64,000 bases of DNA from CADEDH01 sp963732695 (GTDB taxonomy: Bacteria; Actinomycetota; Acidimicrobiia; Acidimicrobiales; SZUA-35): NCBI GenBank assembly GCA_963732695.1, contig CAVTAP010000013.1:62001-126000 (forward strand), read 5' to 3'. Below, piece by piece: positions 42,389-50,451 of this stretch. How positions within the stretch are numbered: the first letter of the stretch is position 1; the number at the start of each line of letters is the position of its first letter. The position numbers were made by a program, and so were the translations under genes. Below the pieces are notes generated by a model that ran no database searches, was not told the origin of the DNA, and saw only the letters and a list, made by a program, of their open reading frames with translations.

Positions 42389-42682
42389 TCAGGCGTCGAC
42401 GTCGTCGAAGTAGCGGATGACGGGGGCGGCGGCGACCAGTCCGGCCATCTCTTTGATGGCGCCCTCGCCTGCTCGCCAGGCCCGGTAGGCGTCGTCGTCG
42501 TCCCGGGTGGCCCAACGCTCGATCAGCACCACCTGGTTGGGGTTGGCCTGATCCTGGTGCACGGTGACGAACTCGCAGCCCGTGCGGGCGCGTGTGTCGG
42601 GCAGGTTCTTCTTCAGCACAGCGATCATCTCGTCGACCCGTCCGTCGACGGCGGTCAGCTCCAAAGTCACGTGAAGGCTCAT
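42389..42682 (-). CDS. Antibiotic biosynthesis monooxygenase (ABM) domain protein
   Basis: A 97-residue single ABM (dimeric alpha/beta barrel) domain: LHVTLELTAVDGRVDEMIAV, LPDTRARTGCEFVTVHQDQA, and the core VVLIERWATRDDDDAYRAW. The family includes quinol monooxygenases and haem-degrading enzymes; the active-site residues here do not distinguish between them. TAGGGT lies six bases before ATG 42682, suggesting a leaderless mRNA. It is monocistronic, and no cofactor or partner is obvious nearby. Confidence 0.85.
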   Translation of the reverse strand: MSLHVTLELTAVDGRVDEMIAVLKKNLPDTRARTGCEFVTVHQDQANPNQVVLIERWATRDDDDAYRAWRAGEGAIKEMAGLVAAAPVIRYFDDVDA

Positions 42683-42876
42683 GGCCGGACCCTAGCCGTC
42701 AAGGGATACCAGCGTGGAGGCCGCTCAATCCCTTCGTTCCCGGTCCAAGGTGACAGAGGCGAGGGTCATGTCCACCTGAGGTTCGGGGTTCGTCGGCGTG
42801 CGAGCCCACTCGGCTGGTGGCCGGTGAGCCTCCGCCGTAGGGTTGGGCTTGTTTCGCAACCCAAGGAGGGGTCGGC

Positions 42877-43785
42877 ATGGGACTGCTGGATGGGAAGGTG
42901 GCCATCGTCACCGGCGGCGGGCGGGGGCTCGGGCGTAGTCACGCCCTCCTGCTGGCCGAAGAGGGCGCATCGGTGGTGGTCAACGACCTGGGCGGCGAGT
43001 GGGACGGCAGCGGAGCCGACACCCGGGCCGCCTCCGAGGTGGCAGCCGAGATCACGACGGCCGGCGGCAAGGCCGTGGCCAACTTCGACGACGTGGCCGA
43101 CTGGGAAGGCGGCCAGCGGATGATCAACCAGGCCATCGAGGCCTTCGGCGGGCTCGACGCCCTGGTCTGCAACGCCGGCTTCGTCCGTGACCGCACCGTG
43201 TTCAACATGAGCGAAGGCGAGTGGGACTCGGTGGTGCGGGTCCACATGAAGGGCCACTTCGTGCCCACCCGGTGGGCCACCGCCTACTGGCGGGAGCGGT
43301 TCAAGGAGACCAACGAACCGGTCAACGCCCGCATCGTCTACACCGCCTCCGAGGCCGGCCTCTACGGCAACGCCGGCCAGGTCAACTACTCGGCGGCCAA
43401 GGCCGGTATCGCCTCGATGGCCATCGTGGTGGCCCGGGAGATGGAGAAGTACGGGGTCACCTGCAACACCCTGAACCCCCGGGCCCGCACCCGCATGACG
43501 ATCAACACCTTCGGCGCCGACCGCCTCACCGGCAAGGAAGGCGAGTTCGACTACAACGACCCCGACAACGTGTCGCCGCTCGTCGCCTTCCTGTGCAGCG
43601 ACGCCGCCGCCGACATCACCGGCCAGACCTTCGTAGCCGGCGGCGATACCGTAGCCTGGATGCAGGGCTGGACCCGGGCCAGCCGGGTGAAGAAGGACAA
43701 GGACCGCTGGACCCCGTCCGAGCTCGTCGCCGCCAAGGCCGAGCTGTTCGGCGACAAGTCCACCCGCCCGCCCCGCTTCGGCTGA
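42877..43785 (+). CDS. Short-chain dehydrogenase (FabG / MFE-2-like)
   Basis: A 302-residue SDR. VAIVTGGGRGLGRSHALLLA is the NAD(P) motif, with NDLGGEWDGSG after it. VCNAGFVRDRTVFNMSEGEW and the catalytic YTASEAGLYGNAGQVNYSAAKAG (Ser, Tyr, Lys) are complete. The NDLGG-type loop and the extended C-terminus (about 45 extra residues) match the dehydrogenase of multifunctional beta-oxidation enzymes. It is likely a 3-hydroxyacyl-CoA or hydroxysteroid dehydrogenase. ATG 42877 has AAGGAGGGG upstream. A strong bidirectional hairpin follows the stop. Confidence 0.9.
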   Translation: MGLLDGKVAIVTGGGRGLGRSHALLLAEEGASVVVNDLGGEWDGSGADTRAASEVAAEITTAGGKAVANFDDVADWEGGQRMINQAIEAFGGLDALVCNAGFVRDRTVFNMSEGEWDSVVRVHMKGHFVPTRWATAYWRERFKETNEPVNARIVYTASEAGLYGNAGQVNYSAAKAGIASMAIVVAREMEKYGVTCNTLNPRARTRMTINTFGADRLTGKEGEFDYNDPDNVSPLVAFLCSDAAADITGQTFVAGGDTVAWMQGWTRASRVKKDKDRWTPSELVAAKAELFGDKSTRPPRFG

Positions 43786-43799
43786 GCCACATCAATCTG

Positions 43800-43848
43800 C
43801 GATCTGTGGCGCCAGCGCGCGAAATACAGCGTCTGGCGCCACAGATCG
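43800..43848. terminator. Bidirectional hairpin between converging SDR genes
   Basis: A perfect 16-bp inverted repeat (CGATCTGTGGCGCCAG at 43800-43815, and its complement at 43833-43848) with a 17-base loop lies between the two convergent stops at 43785 and 43855. It can serve both directions. No T-run follows. Confidence 0.7.
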
Positions 43849-43854
43849 TAAGAA

Positions 43855-44619
43855 CTAGCCGTGCCAGCCGCCGTCGACCACGAACTCCTGGCCGGTGACC
43901 CAGGTGGACGTGGGGCCGACGAGGTAGAAGGCCATGCCGGCGATGTCCTCGGGCAGGCCGATGCGGCCGATCGGGGCCGACCGGGCCATCTTGGCCCGCT
44001 GCTCGTCGTCGAGCCCGCCGGCCTGGTTCAGCATGTCGGTGTCGATGAAGCCGGGGTGGATGGAGTTGACCCGGATCTGGTGGCGGCCCAGCTCCTTGGC
44101 CGCGATCTTGGTCATGCCCCGCACGGCCCACTTGGACGCCCCGTAGGCGGTGGAGCCGAACAGGCCCTGCATGCCGGCCACCGAGCTGATGTTGACAATG
44201 GCCCCGCCGTTGCCGGCATCGATCATGGCCCGGGCTGCCGCCCGCATGCCCAGGAACACGCCGGTCTGGTTGACCGCCATCGTGATCTGCCAGTCCTCCA
44301 TGGTCGTGTTGACCAGGCGCCCCATGCGGGCGATGCCGGCGTTGTTGACGAGGATGTCGAGCCGGCCGTGGCGGGCGATGATGTCGGCCACCACCTGATC
44401 CCAGCTCTCCTCCGAGGTGACGTCGAGGTGGACGTACTCCGCCTCCTCGATGCTGCCGGCGGTCGCCTCGCCCTCCTCGTCGATCACGTCGGCCAAGACC
44501 ACCGTGGCCCCCCGGGAGGCGAACAGCCTTCCCTCGGCCGCCCCCTGGCCCTTGGCCCGGGCACCGCCCGTGATCAGGGCCACCTGGCCCGCCAGCTCCT
44601 TGCCGATCTCGGTCGTCAT
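43855..44619 (-). CDS. Short-chain dehydrogenase/reductase
   Basis: A 254-residue classical SDR. VALITGGARAKGQGAAEGRL has the Gly-rich nucleotide motif and HLDVTSEESW the adenine region. NNAGIARMGR, VNISSVAGMQGLFGSTAYGASKWA (Ser, Tyr, Lys intact) and the C-terminal GQEFVVDGGWHG complete the fold. It is probably NAD-linked and oxidises a hydroxy group. ATG 44619 overlaps the stop of the TetR gene (ATGA), so regulator and enzyme are translated together. The substrate is unknown. Confidence 0.9.
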   Translation of the reverse strand: MTTEIGKELAGQVALITGGARAKGQGAAEGRLFASRGATVVLADVIDEEGEATAGSIEEAEYVHLDVTSEESWDQVVADIIARHGRLDILVNNAGIARMGRLVNTTMEDWQITMAVNQTGVFLGMRAAARAMIDAGNGGAIVNISSVAGMQGLFGSTAYGASKWAVRGMTKIAAKELGRHQIRVNSIHPGFIDTDMLNQAGGLDDEQRAKMARSAPIGRIGLPEDIAGMAFYLVGPTSTWVTGQEFVVDGGWHG

Positions 44620-45320
44620 CGTCCGTGCTCCTCTTCGCTGTCGGTCGGGGTGTCGGTCGGGGCCCTGTCTAACCCGGCGGGGCGGAGGCTGTCGAGCAGG
44701 GCCAGCAGGTGGAGGCGGAGCATCTCCTCGTTGTCGCCGAACGGGGCGTGGTTGTTGATCTCGAGCGACACGAACCCGTGGAGGGCGGCGAAGGGGGCGA
44801 ACAGCCGGGACCGCTCGGCCAGCGGCAGGTCCAGGAAGGCGGCGACGTCGAGCGGGGCGCCCCGGCCCTGCAGCTCGCCCACCAGACGGAGGAAGGGCGC
44901 CCCCACGGCCATTTCGGCCTCGACGGTGGGGCCGCCGGGAGGCGCGGCGTAGCCCGGGATCTGGTCGGTGAAGATGAGGTTGAACTGCTGGGGGTTGGCC
45001 ACCGCCCAGGCCCGGTAGGCCAGGCAGGTGGCGAGCAGGCGGTCCTGGATCGGACCGTCGCCCTCGGCGGCCGCCGCCACGTGGGCCGCCAGGTCGCCGA
45101 AGCTGTCGAGCAGGATGCGGGTGAACAGGTCGTCGATGCCGTTCACGTAGGTGTAGAGGGAGGCCGGGTTCATCCCCACCTGTTTGGCGATCCCCCGCCA
45201 CGACACGGCCGACGGCCCACCCTCGTCCAGCTGGCGGCGGCCGATGGCCACGATCTCGCCGGTCAGCTCGCGGCGGAGCCGCTCCCGGCGGTTCGGTTGC
45301 TCAGGTTCGGGTAGCGCCAT
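44616..45320 (-). CDS. TetR family transcriptional regulator
   Basis: A 234-residue TetR repressor. The N-terminal HTH is RRQLDEGGPSAVSWRGIAKQ, then VGMNPASLYTYVNGIDDLF (about 28-67). The C-terminal ligand domain has AYRAWAVANPQQFNLIFTDQ, typical of the TetR_C_13/WHG subgroup. The start is ATG 45320; there is also a possible GTG further in. Two identical palindromes (CAAACAGTGTTTG) upstream are its likely operators, between it and the divergent epimerase gene. It probably represses both itself with the SDR and that gene. Confidence 0.9.
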   Translation of the reverse strand: MALPEPEQPNRRERLRRELTGEIVAIGRRQLDEGGPSAVSWRGIAKQVGMNPASLYTYVNGIDDLFTRILLDSFGDLAAHVAAAAEGDGPIQDRLLATCLAYRAWAVANPQQFNLIFTDQIPGYAAPPGGPTVEAEMAVGAPFLRLVGELQGRGAPLDVAAFLDLPLAERSRLFAPFAALHGFVSLEINNHAPFGDNEEMLRLHLLALLDSLRPAGLDRAPTDTPTDSEEEHGR

Positions 45321-45346
45321 GGGTGTCCGACGTTACCGAGAGCCCC

Positions 45347-45408
45347 TTGACGATCAAACAGTGTTTGGTGTTACATTCGATCCATGTTCGAAGAACAAAC
45401 AGTGTTTG
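45347..45408. promoter_or_regulatory. Two TetR-type operators over a divergent promoter
   Basis: The palindrome CAAACA-G-TGTTTG occurs at 45355-45367 and 45396-45408, 41 bp apart (close to four helical turns). The first lies between TTGACG (45347-45352) and TTACAT (45371-45376), elements of the plus-strand promoter. The second is inside the first codons of the epimerase gene. TTACAT ends seven bases before ATG 45384, suggesting a leaderless transcript. Confidence 0.75.
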
Positions 45409-46373
45409 ACAAACAATCGTCGTCGGGATCGCCGGACGGCGGGGGGATCACCGCCCTCCGGTCACCGGTGGTGCTGGGGGCGGGGCCCGTCGGACGGGCG
45501 GTCGTCGCCCGGCTGAGTGCTCGGGGCCTGACCCCGGTGCTGGTCACCCGCTCCGGAACGGCAGTGGCCGGCGCCCGTTCGTCGGTGGTCGACGTCACCG
45601 ACGCCGGCGCCTTGGCCGCCGCCCTCCAGGATGCCGACACCGTGTTCCACTGCGCCCAGCCCGCCTACCACCGCTGGAGCGAGGAGTTCCCAGCTCTCCA
45701 GCGTTCGGTGCTCGACGCCGCCGCCCGGGCCGGGGTCGCCGCGGTGGTGGCGGTGGAGAACCTCTACCCGTACGGGGCGGTGCGGGGCGGCCCGATCACC
45801 GAGTCGACCCCGTTCAACCCGTGCTCTCGCAAGGGCGAGGTGCGGGCCCGTCTCGCCACCGAGCTGGCCGCCGCCCACACCGACGGCCAGGTGTCCACCG
45901 CCGCGGTGCGGGCCAGCGACTTCATCGGTCCCGGCGTGGCGGGCTCGGCCTACGGCGAGCGGTTCGTCGGCCCCCTCGTGACGGGCAAGGCGGCCGACGT
46001 CTTCGGCGACCCGGGAGCCCGTCATTCGGTCACCTTCGTCCCCGATCTGGCCGAGACGCTGGTGCGGGTGGCCGAGCGACCCGGGGCGTGGGGCCGGGCC
46101 TGGCACGCCCCGTCGGCCCCCGCTGTCACCCAACGGGAGTTGGTGGAGCTGGTGGCGGCGGCTGCCGGCACCGAGCCCCGGATGCGGGTGGTGAAGCCCT
46201 GGATGCTCCGCCTGGTCGGCCGGTTCAACCCGGGCGCCCGGGAGACGGTGGAGATGCTCTACGAGTTCGAGGCCGACTTCGTGCTCGACTCCTCAGCTAC
46301 CGAAAGCGCGCTCGGCCTCACCCCGACCTCCCTGGCCGAGGCCGCGGCCGCCACCGTCGCCGCCTGGCGCTGA
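45384..46373 (+). CDS. NAD(P)-dependent epimerase/dehydratase-like protein
   Basis: A 329-residue extended-SDR protein. The Rossmann motif VVLGAGPVGRAVVARLSARG is near 29-48. DADTVFHCAQPAYHRWSEEF and VVAVENLYPYG occupy the catalytic stretch, where the usual YxxxK is replaced (NLYPYG then PCSRKGEVRA). The C-terminus follows the NmrA/NAD-epimerase style. It could reduce or isomerise a small metabolite. The first nine codons overlap an operator of the divergent TetR; GTG 45402 is an internal alternative start. Regulation by the TetR protein is inferred. Confidence 0.8.
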   Translation: MFEEQTVFDKQSSSGSPDGGGITALRSPVVLGAGPVGRAVVARLSARGLTPVLVTRSGTAVAGARSSVVDVTDAGALAAALQDADTVFHCAQPAYHRWSEEFPALQRSVLDAAARAGVAAVVAVENLYPYGAVRGGPITESTPFNPCSRKGEVRARLATELAAAHTDGQVSTAAVRASDFIGPGVAGSAYGERFVGPLVTGKAADVFGDPGARHSVTFVPDLAETLVRVAERPGAWGRAWHAPSAPAVTQRELVELVAAAAGTEPRMRVVKPWMLRLVGRFNPGARETVEMLYEFEADFVLDSSATESALGLTPTSLAEAAAATVAAWR

Positions 46374-46401
46374 ACCCGGCTGGGAGACGGCCGGAACCGG
46401 A

Positions 46402-46836
46402 TCAGCTCCGGGCGGGGATGGTGACGATGGCGTGGCCGGGGCAGGTCGGGTCGCCGTTCTGGTTGACCACGTCGATGTCGAGCTTGATGCGGTGCTCGCC
46501 GTCCTCCACCAGCTTCTCGGTCACCTTGCCGGTGACGGTGAGCACGTCGTGCTTCTGGTTGATGGCCCGGAACTGGCAGCCGATCTCCCGGATCTGGCCT
46601 TCGTCGCCGATCCAGTCCTGCAGGGCGTTCACGATGTAGGCGTACCGGAGGTTGCCCATGCCGAAGGCACCCTGCTCGTTGAGGGCGGCCCGGCCGGCCT
46701 CGTCGTCCATGTGGATGGGGATGAACTCGTCGTTGACGGCGGCGTAGCGGTTCCAGTGCATGAAGTCGGTCTTGCGGCTCCAGGCCGGGATGGTGTCGCC
46801 GACGTTCACGTCCTCGAAGTACACGTTGATGGTCAT
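46402..46836 (-). CDS. MaoC-like (R)-specific enoyl-CoA hydratase domain protein
   Basis: A 144-residue hot-dog fold. DVNVGDTIPAWSRKTD begins it, and WNRYAAVNDEFIPIHMDDEAG has the hydratase motif Asp-x4-His (DEFIPIH). It is usually a subunit of a heterodimer with an adjacent MaoC_N-type protein. Here the partner lies upstream on the same strand, 43 bases away (46880-47383). It hydrates a 2-enoyl-CoA, possibly of a steroid or branched acid. GAAAGATCAGAC before ATG 46836 is a modest ribosome site. Confidence 0.9.
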   Translation of the reverse strand: MTINVYFEDVNVGDTIPAWSRKTDFMHWNRYAAVNDEFIPIHMDDEAGRAALNEQGAFGMGNLRYAYIVNALQDWIGDEGQIREIGCQFRAINQKHDVLTVTGKVTEKLVEDGEHRIKLDIDVVNQNGDPTCPGHAIVTIPARS

Positions 46837-46879
46837 GTCTGATCTTTCGTCTCGTCGCGGTGGTCTTCGGGGATCGGGC

Positions 46880-47383
46880 TCAGTAGAGGATGGCGGTCGA
46901 CACCCGCCGCTTGACCAGCTCGCCGTCCTGGTTGTGCCACTCCATCTCGGAGTAGCTGAAGAGCGTGAGCCCGAGGCGGGTGTCGCGCTCCTCCCAGTCC
47001 CGCAGGCGGTTGCGCATGGTGATCACGTCGCCCGGGCGCATGGGCACGCCGTAGGTCTCCACCTGGCCGCCGTTCATGCCCCGCAGGCGCCGCTTGGGCT
47101 TCTCCTTGGGCTTTTCGGCCTTGGCCGGCTTGTCCCTGGGGGTGACGATGGGCCAGGCGAACGGGTTGAAGTCGGGCGGGGCGATGATCGAGCCCCAGCG
47201 GGTGCCGGTGGCGTAGCCGGCGTCCCAGAAGATGGCAGGCGGGGTCTCGGGCCAGTAGACGGCGATGGCCCACTTGCGTATGTCCGACTCCGAGATCGGG
47301 GGCGACACCCGCTCCGAGCCCCACATTCCCTTGCGCTCGATCATGTCGTCGGTCACCAGCGTGTCAGGTGCGCTGTCGGTCAT
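46880..47383 (-). CDS. MaoC_N / FAS1-like dehydratase domain protein
   Basis: A 167-residue partner of the preceding MaoC protein. RKGMWGSERVSPPISESDIR, AIAVYWPETPPAIFWD and MRPGDVITMRNRLRDWEERD are typical of the hot-dog half that lacks the catalytic Asp-His. A Lys/Pro-rich insert (KPAKAEKPKEKPKRR) separates the two halves. It probably forms the acyl-chain tunnel of a MaoC heterodimer, as in the mycobacterial ChsH1-ChsH2 pair. ATG 47383 has AAGGGGGA upstream. Confidence 0.85.
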   Translation of the reverse strand: MTDSAPDTLVTDDMIERKGMWGSERVSPPISESDIRKWAIAVYWPETPPAIFWDAGYATGTRWGSIIAPPDFNPFAWPIVTPRDKPAKAEKPKEKPKRRLRGMNGGQVETYGVPMRPGDVITMRNRLRDWEERDTRLGLTLFSYSEMEWHNQDGELVKRRVSTAILY

Positions 47384-47541
47384 GCGCCGTCCCCCTTGTC
47401 GACTCGGCCCCCATGCTGCTCTTCCGCACCGCCCGGTGCAATCCGAGCCGGCGCCGGTCGCCATCCGTTCGCCCGACTTCGGCCGGCCCACTACGGTCGG
47501 TCGGGCAGATCGACGGGTCGAACGTGACAGGGGAGTGGACC

Positions 47542-48600
47542 ATGGGCAAGCGGATCGCCATCGTGGGGGTGGGGGCACTCGGCGGGTATGTCGGCGGGCA
47601 CCTGGCCCGGGCCGGGCACGACGTGACCCTGATCGACTTCTGGCCGGCCAACATCGAGGCCATCCGGGCCAACGGGCTCCAGCTCGACGGCCTTTCGGAG
47701 GAGGAGCGGTTCACCGCCCATCCCACCCAGGCCCTCCACGTGAGCGACGTCCAGGCCCTCGCCTTCCAGGACCCGATCGACATCGCCCTGGTGTCGGTGA
47801 AGTCGTACGACACCGAATGGGCCACCACCCTCATCCGCCAGTACCTGGCCCCCGCCGGCTACGTCGTGTCGCTCCAGAACTGCCTCAACGAGGAGCGCAT
47901 CGCCGGCATCGTGGGCTGGGGCCGCACCGTCGGCGCCATCGCCTCCATGATCTCGGTCGACATGAACGCCGCCGGCCACGTGATGCGCACCGTGCCCAAG
48001 ATGGGCGACCGTCACACCGTGTTCCGGGCCGGCGAGGTCCACGGCCGGGTCAGCACCCGCATCGAGGAGCTGGTGGCCCTGTTCGCCCTGGTCGACTCGG
48101 CCAAGCCGACCACCAACCTGTGGGGCGAGCGGTGGTCGAAGCTGGTGCTGAACGGGATGGTCAACGGGGTCTCGTCGGCCACCGGGCTGCCCGTGGCCGA
48201 GGTCAACGCCAACCCCGCCGTGCGCCGCTTCACCATCGCGCTGGCCGGCGAGGCGGTCCGGATCGGCCAGGCCCTGGGCTACGAGCTGGAGGAGATCGGC
48301 CGGTTCGAGCCCGAGGAGCTGGCCTTGGCGGCCGAGGGCGACACCGAGGCGTTCGAGAAGGTCGACGGCGCCCTGGCCAAGCAGACGGCCAAGAACGAGC
48401 GGGACGCCATCCGCCGCCCGTCGATGGCCCAGGACGTGCTGAAGGGCCGCCGCACCGAGATCGAGTACATCAACGGCTACATCGCGGCCAAGGGCGACGA
48501 GATCGGCATCGACGCCCCCAGCCACCGCAAGATCACCGAGCTCGTCCGCGGTGTGGAGCGGGGCACGGTCTCCCCCAGCCCCGCCCTCCTCGGCGGGTAG
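47542..48600 (+). CDS. Ketopantoate reductase family (ApbA/PanE) protein
   Basis: A 352-residue protein. IAIVGVGALGGYVGGHLARA is the NADPH motif and ALVSVKSYDTEWA the middle strand. The C-terminal catalytic helix has GERWSKLVLNGMVNGVSSATG, with the reactive Lys. The extra C-terminal stretch (residues about 250-352) is longer than in PanE, as in 2-dehydropantoate 2-reductase homologues of degradation pathways. It reduces or oxidises a 2-keto/hydroxy acid; pantothenate synthesis is not implied, as no panB or panC is near. The ATG follows AGGGGAG. Confidence 0.82.
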   Translation: MGKRIAIVGVGALGGYVGGHLARAGHDVTLIDFWPANIEAIRANGLQLDGLSEEERFTAHPTQALHVSDVQALAFQDPIDIALVSVKSYDTEWATTLIRQYLAPAGYVVSLQNCLNEERIAGIVGWGRTVGAIASMISVDMNAAGHVMRTVPKMGDRHTVFRAGEVHGRVSTRIEELVALFALVDSAKPTTNLWGERWSKLVLNGMVNGVSSATGLPVAEVNANPAVRRFTIALAGEAVRIGQALGYELEEIGRFEPEELALAAEGDTEAFEKVDGALAKQTAKNERDAIRRPSMAQDVLKGRRTEIEYINGYIAAKGDEIGIDAPSHRKITELVRGVERGTVSPSPALLGG

Positions 48601-48614
48601 GGCGAGCCGCCGAA

Positions 48615-49829
48615 CTACGCCGAGGCGACGACGCCCTTGTCGTGCAGGATGCCGATGTCGTGGGGCGACAGGCCGAGGACGTCGGCCAGGACCTGCTCGG
48701 TGTGCTGACCGAGCCTGGGGGCCGGGGCCGGCGTCTCCCGGGGGATGGCGCCGAAGGCCAGCGGTGAGCCCGGCACCGTCACCCGGCCCACGCCGGGCTG
48801 GTCGATCTTGGAGAACATCGGGTTGGCCACCGACGCCCGGGGGTCTTCCGAGATGAGCTGGGTAAAGGTCTGGTACGGGCCCCAGCACACGCCGGCGTCG
48901 TCGAAGATCGTGCGCAGCTCGTCGAGCGTGTGGCGGGCGATGAACGGGGCCACGTAGGCGGCGATGGCCTCCCGGGCCTCGAACCGGTCGCCCTCCTTGC
49001 GCAGGTCGACCCCCAGGGCCGCCTCGATCGATCCCAGGTGGGGGGTGATGCCGGTGGCGTCGGCCAGGCTCTGCCACTGCTTGAGGCTGATGGCCACCAC
49101 CATCAGGCGTCGGCCGTCCTTGGTGGGGAAGTCACGCCCGAAGGCGCCGTACAGGTCGTTGCCGATCTGGGCCCGGTCGGCGTGGGTGAGCTGGGCCTGG
49201 GCCATGTACCCGAGGTTGGCCACCATGGCGAAGGCCACGTCGGTGAGCGACACCTTCACCAACTGGCCCTCGCCGGTGCGGGTGCGGTGGCGCTCGGCCG
49301 CCAGCAGGCCCACGGCGGCGGTGAGGCCGGTGGCCGTGTCCCACGCCGGTAGCACGTGGTTGGTGGGGATCTGGGAGCCGGTGGGGCCGGTGGCGTAGGC
49401 GAAGCCCGACGACGGGTTCACCGTGTAGTCCACCGCCGTCGACTCGTCGGGATTGCCGATGATGTTGACGTAGATCAGGTCCTCCCGGCGGGCCCGCAGG
49501 GAAGCGTCGGACAGCCAACCCCCCTCGGGGAAGTTCGACAGGAAGATCCCGGCCTCGGGCCCGGGGGCGGTGATGATGTCGGCCACCAGGTCCCGCCCCT
49601 CGGGGCTGCGCAGGTCGACCTGGATCGACTTCTTGCCCTTGTTGAGGCCGGCCCAGAACAGGCTCGTGCCCTCGTCGGTCACCGGCCACCGGTTGAAGTC
49701 GAGCCCTCCCCCGATGGCGTCGAACCGGATCACGTCGGCCCCCAGCTGGGCCAGCGTCATACCGCCCAGCGGTGCGGCGACGAACGCCGAGCCCTCGATG
49801 ATGCGTAGACCAGTGAGCACTGGGGTCAT
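48615..49829 (-). CDS. CaiB/BaiF CoA-transferase (class III)
   Basis: A 404-residue family III CoA-transferase or acyl-CoA racemase. VLTGLRIIEGSAFVAAPLGG and LAQLGADVIRFDAIGGGLD form the N-terminal domain, with NKGKKSIQVDLRSPEGRDL and ISNFPEGGW-like LSNFPEGGWLSDAS. The catalytic Asp lies in the strand containing LVKVSLTDVAFAMVANLG. It moves CoA between an acid and another acyl-CoA, or racemises it. GGGGGAGG precedes ATG 49829. Its catabolic partners are likely the MaoC and SDR genes near it, not operonic. Confidence 0.9.
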   Translation of the reverse strand: MTPVLTGLRIIEGSAFVAAPLGGMTLAQLGADVIRFDAIGGGLDFNRWPVTDEGTSLFWAGLNKGKKSIQVDLRSPEGRDLVADIITAPGPEAGIFLSNFPEGGWLSDASLRARREDLIYVNIIGNPDESTAVDYTVNPSSGFAYATGPTGSQIPTNHVLPAWDTATGLTAAVGLLAAERHRTRTGEGQLVKVSLTDVAFAMVANLGYMAQAQLTHADRAQIGNDLYGAFGRDFPTKDGRRLMVVAISLKQWQSLADATGITPHLGSIEAALGVDLRKEGDRFEAREAIAAYVAPFIARHTLDELRTIFDDAGVCWGPYQTFTQLISEDPRASVANPMFSKIDQPGVGRVTVPGSPLAFGAIPRETPAPAPRLGQHTEQVLADVLGLSPHDIGILHDKGVVASA

Positions 49830-49930
49830 GGCGACCTCCCCCTTCGAACAACTCTCGCGTCATGCTACGCACATCGGTGTCCCGCCGCCGTAGCCGGGCG
49901 GACGGCGGCCGGTGGCCGTAGGATCGGTCG

Positions 49931-50356
49931 ATGGCTGACCAGGCGACCATCGACGCCACCCTCGACCGCTACTACGCGGCGTGGACGGCCAACGACCCCG
50001 ACCGCTACCGCACGGTGTGGGCCGACGACGCCACGTTCGCCGACCCGCCCAGCGACGAGACCCCGGCCCCGCTCGGCACCGACGCCATCGTCGAGGCCAT
50101 GGCCGGCGTCCAGGCCCGGGCCACCTCGATCACGTACCACGAGCGGCACCGCTGGCATTGCGGTCATTCGGTGGCCGTGCACACCCTGGTCCACTTCGCC
50201 CTGCCCGGCGACGCCTTGGCTGAGGTGCCGCTGGTCCACGTGTTCCGCATGAACGACGCCGGGCTCATCGCCAAGCTGGAGGCGTTCCTCGACTTCACCC
50301 TGATCCGGATGCTGCGGGGCGACCGTCCGGCCTGGATGGACGGCCCCGCCCACTGA
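49931..50356 (+). CDS. Nuclear transport factor 2-like (SnoaL) protein
   Basis: A 141-residue NTF2-like fold: LDRYYAAWTANDPDRYRTVW and DATFADPPSDETPAPLGTD in the helix-strand start, with RHRWHCGHSVAVHTLVHFAL and LVHVFRMNDAGLIAKLEAF in the curved sheet. These proteins are small isomerases or cyclases, or have no activity. TAGGAT is six bases before ATG 49931 (leaderless). A short hairpin follows the stop. The substrate is not known. Confidence 0.85.
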   Translation: MADQATIDATLDRYYAAWTANDPDRYRTVWADDATFADPPSDETPAPLGTDAIVEAMAGVQARATSITYHERHRWHCGHSVAVHTLVHFALPGDALAEVPLVHVFRMNDAGLIAKLEAFLDFTLIRMLRGDRPAWMDGPAH

Positions 50357-50366
50357 CACACTGCAG

Positions 50367-50388
50367 CCGCCGGCCATTTTCCCGGCGG
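50367..50388 (+). terminator. Short hairpin after the NTF2-like gene
   Basis: CCGCCGG (50367-50373) and CCGGCGG (50382-50388) form an inverted repeat around an eight-base loop with TTTT. It lies 11 bases after the stop at 50356, between converging genes. Confidence 0.4.
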
Positions 50389-50451
50389 GACCTTTCGACC
50401 CGGGCCGTCACCGGTGGCGCCCTGGGTGAAAAGGTCGTGGGAAGGGCAGGG

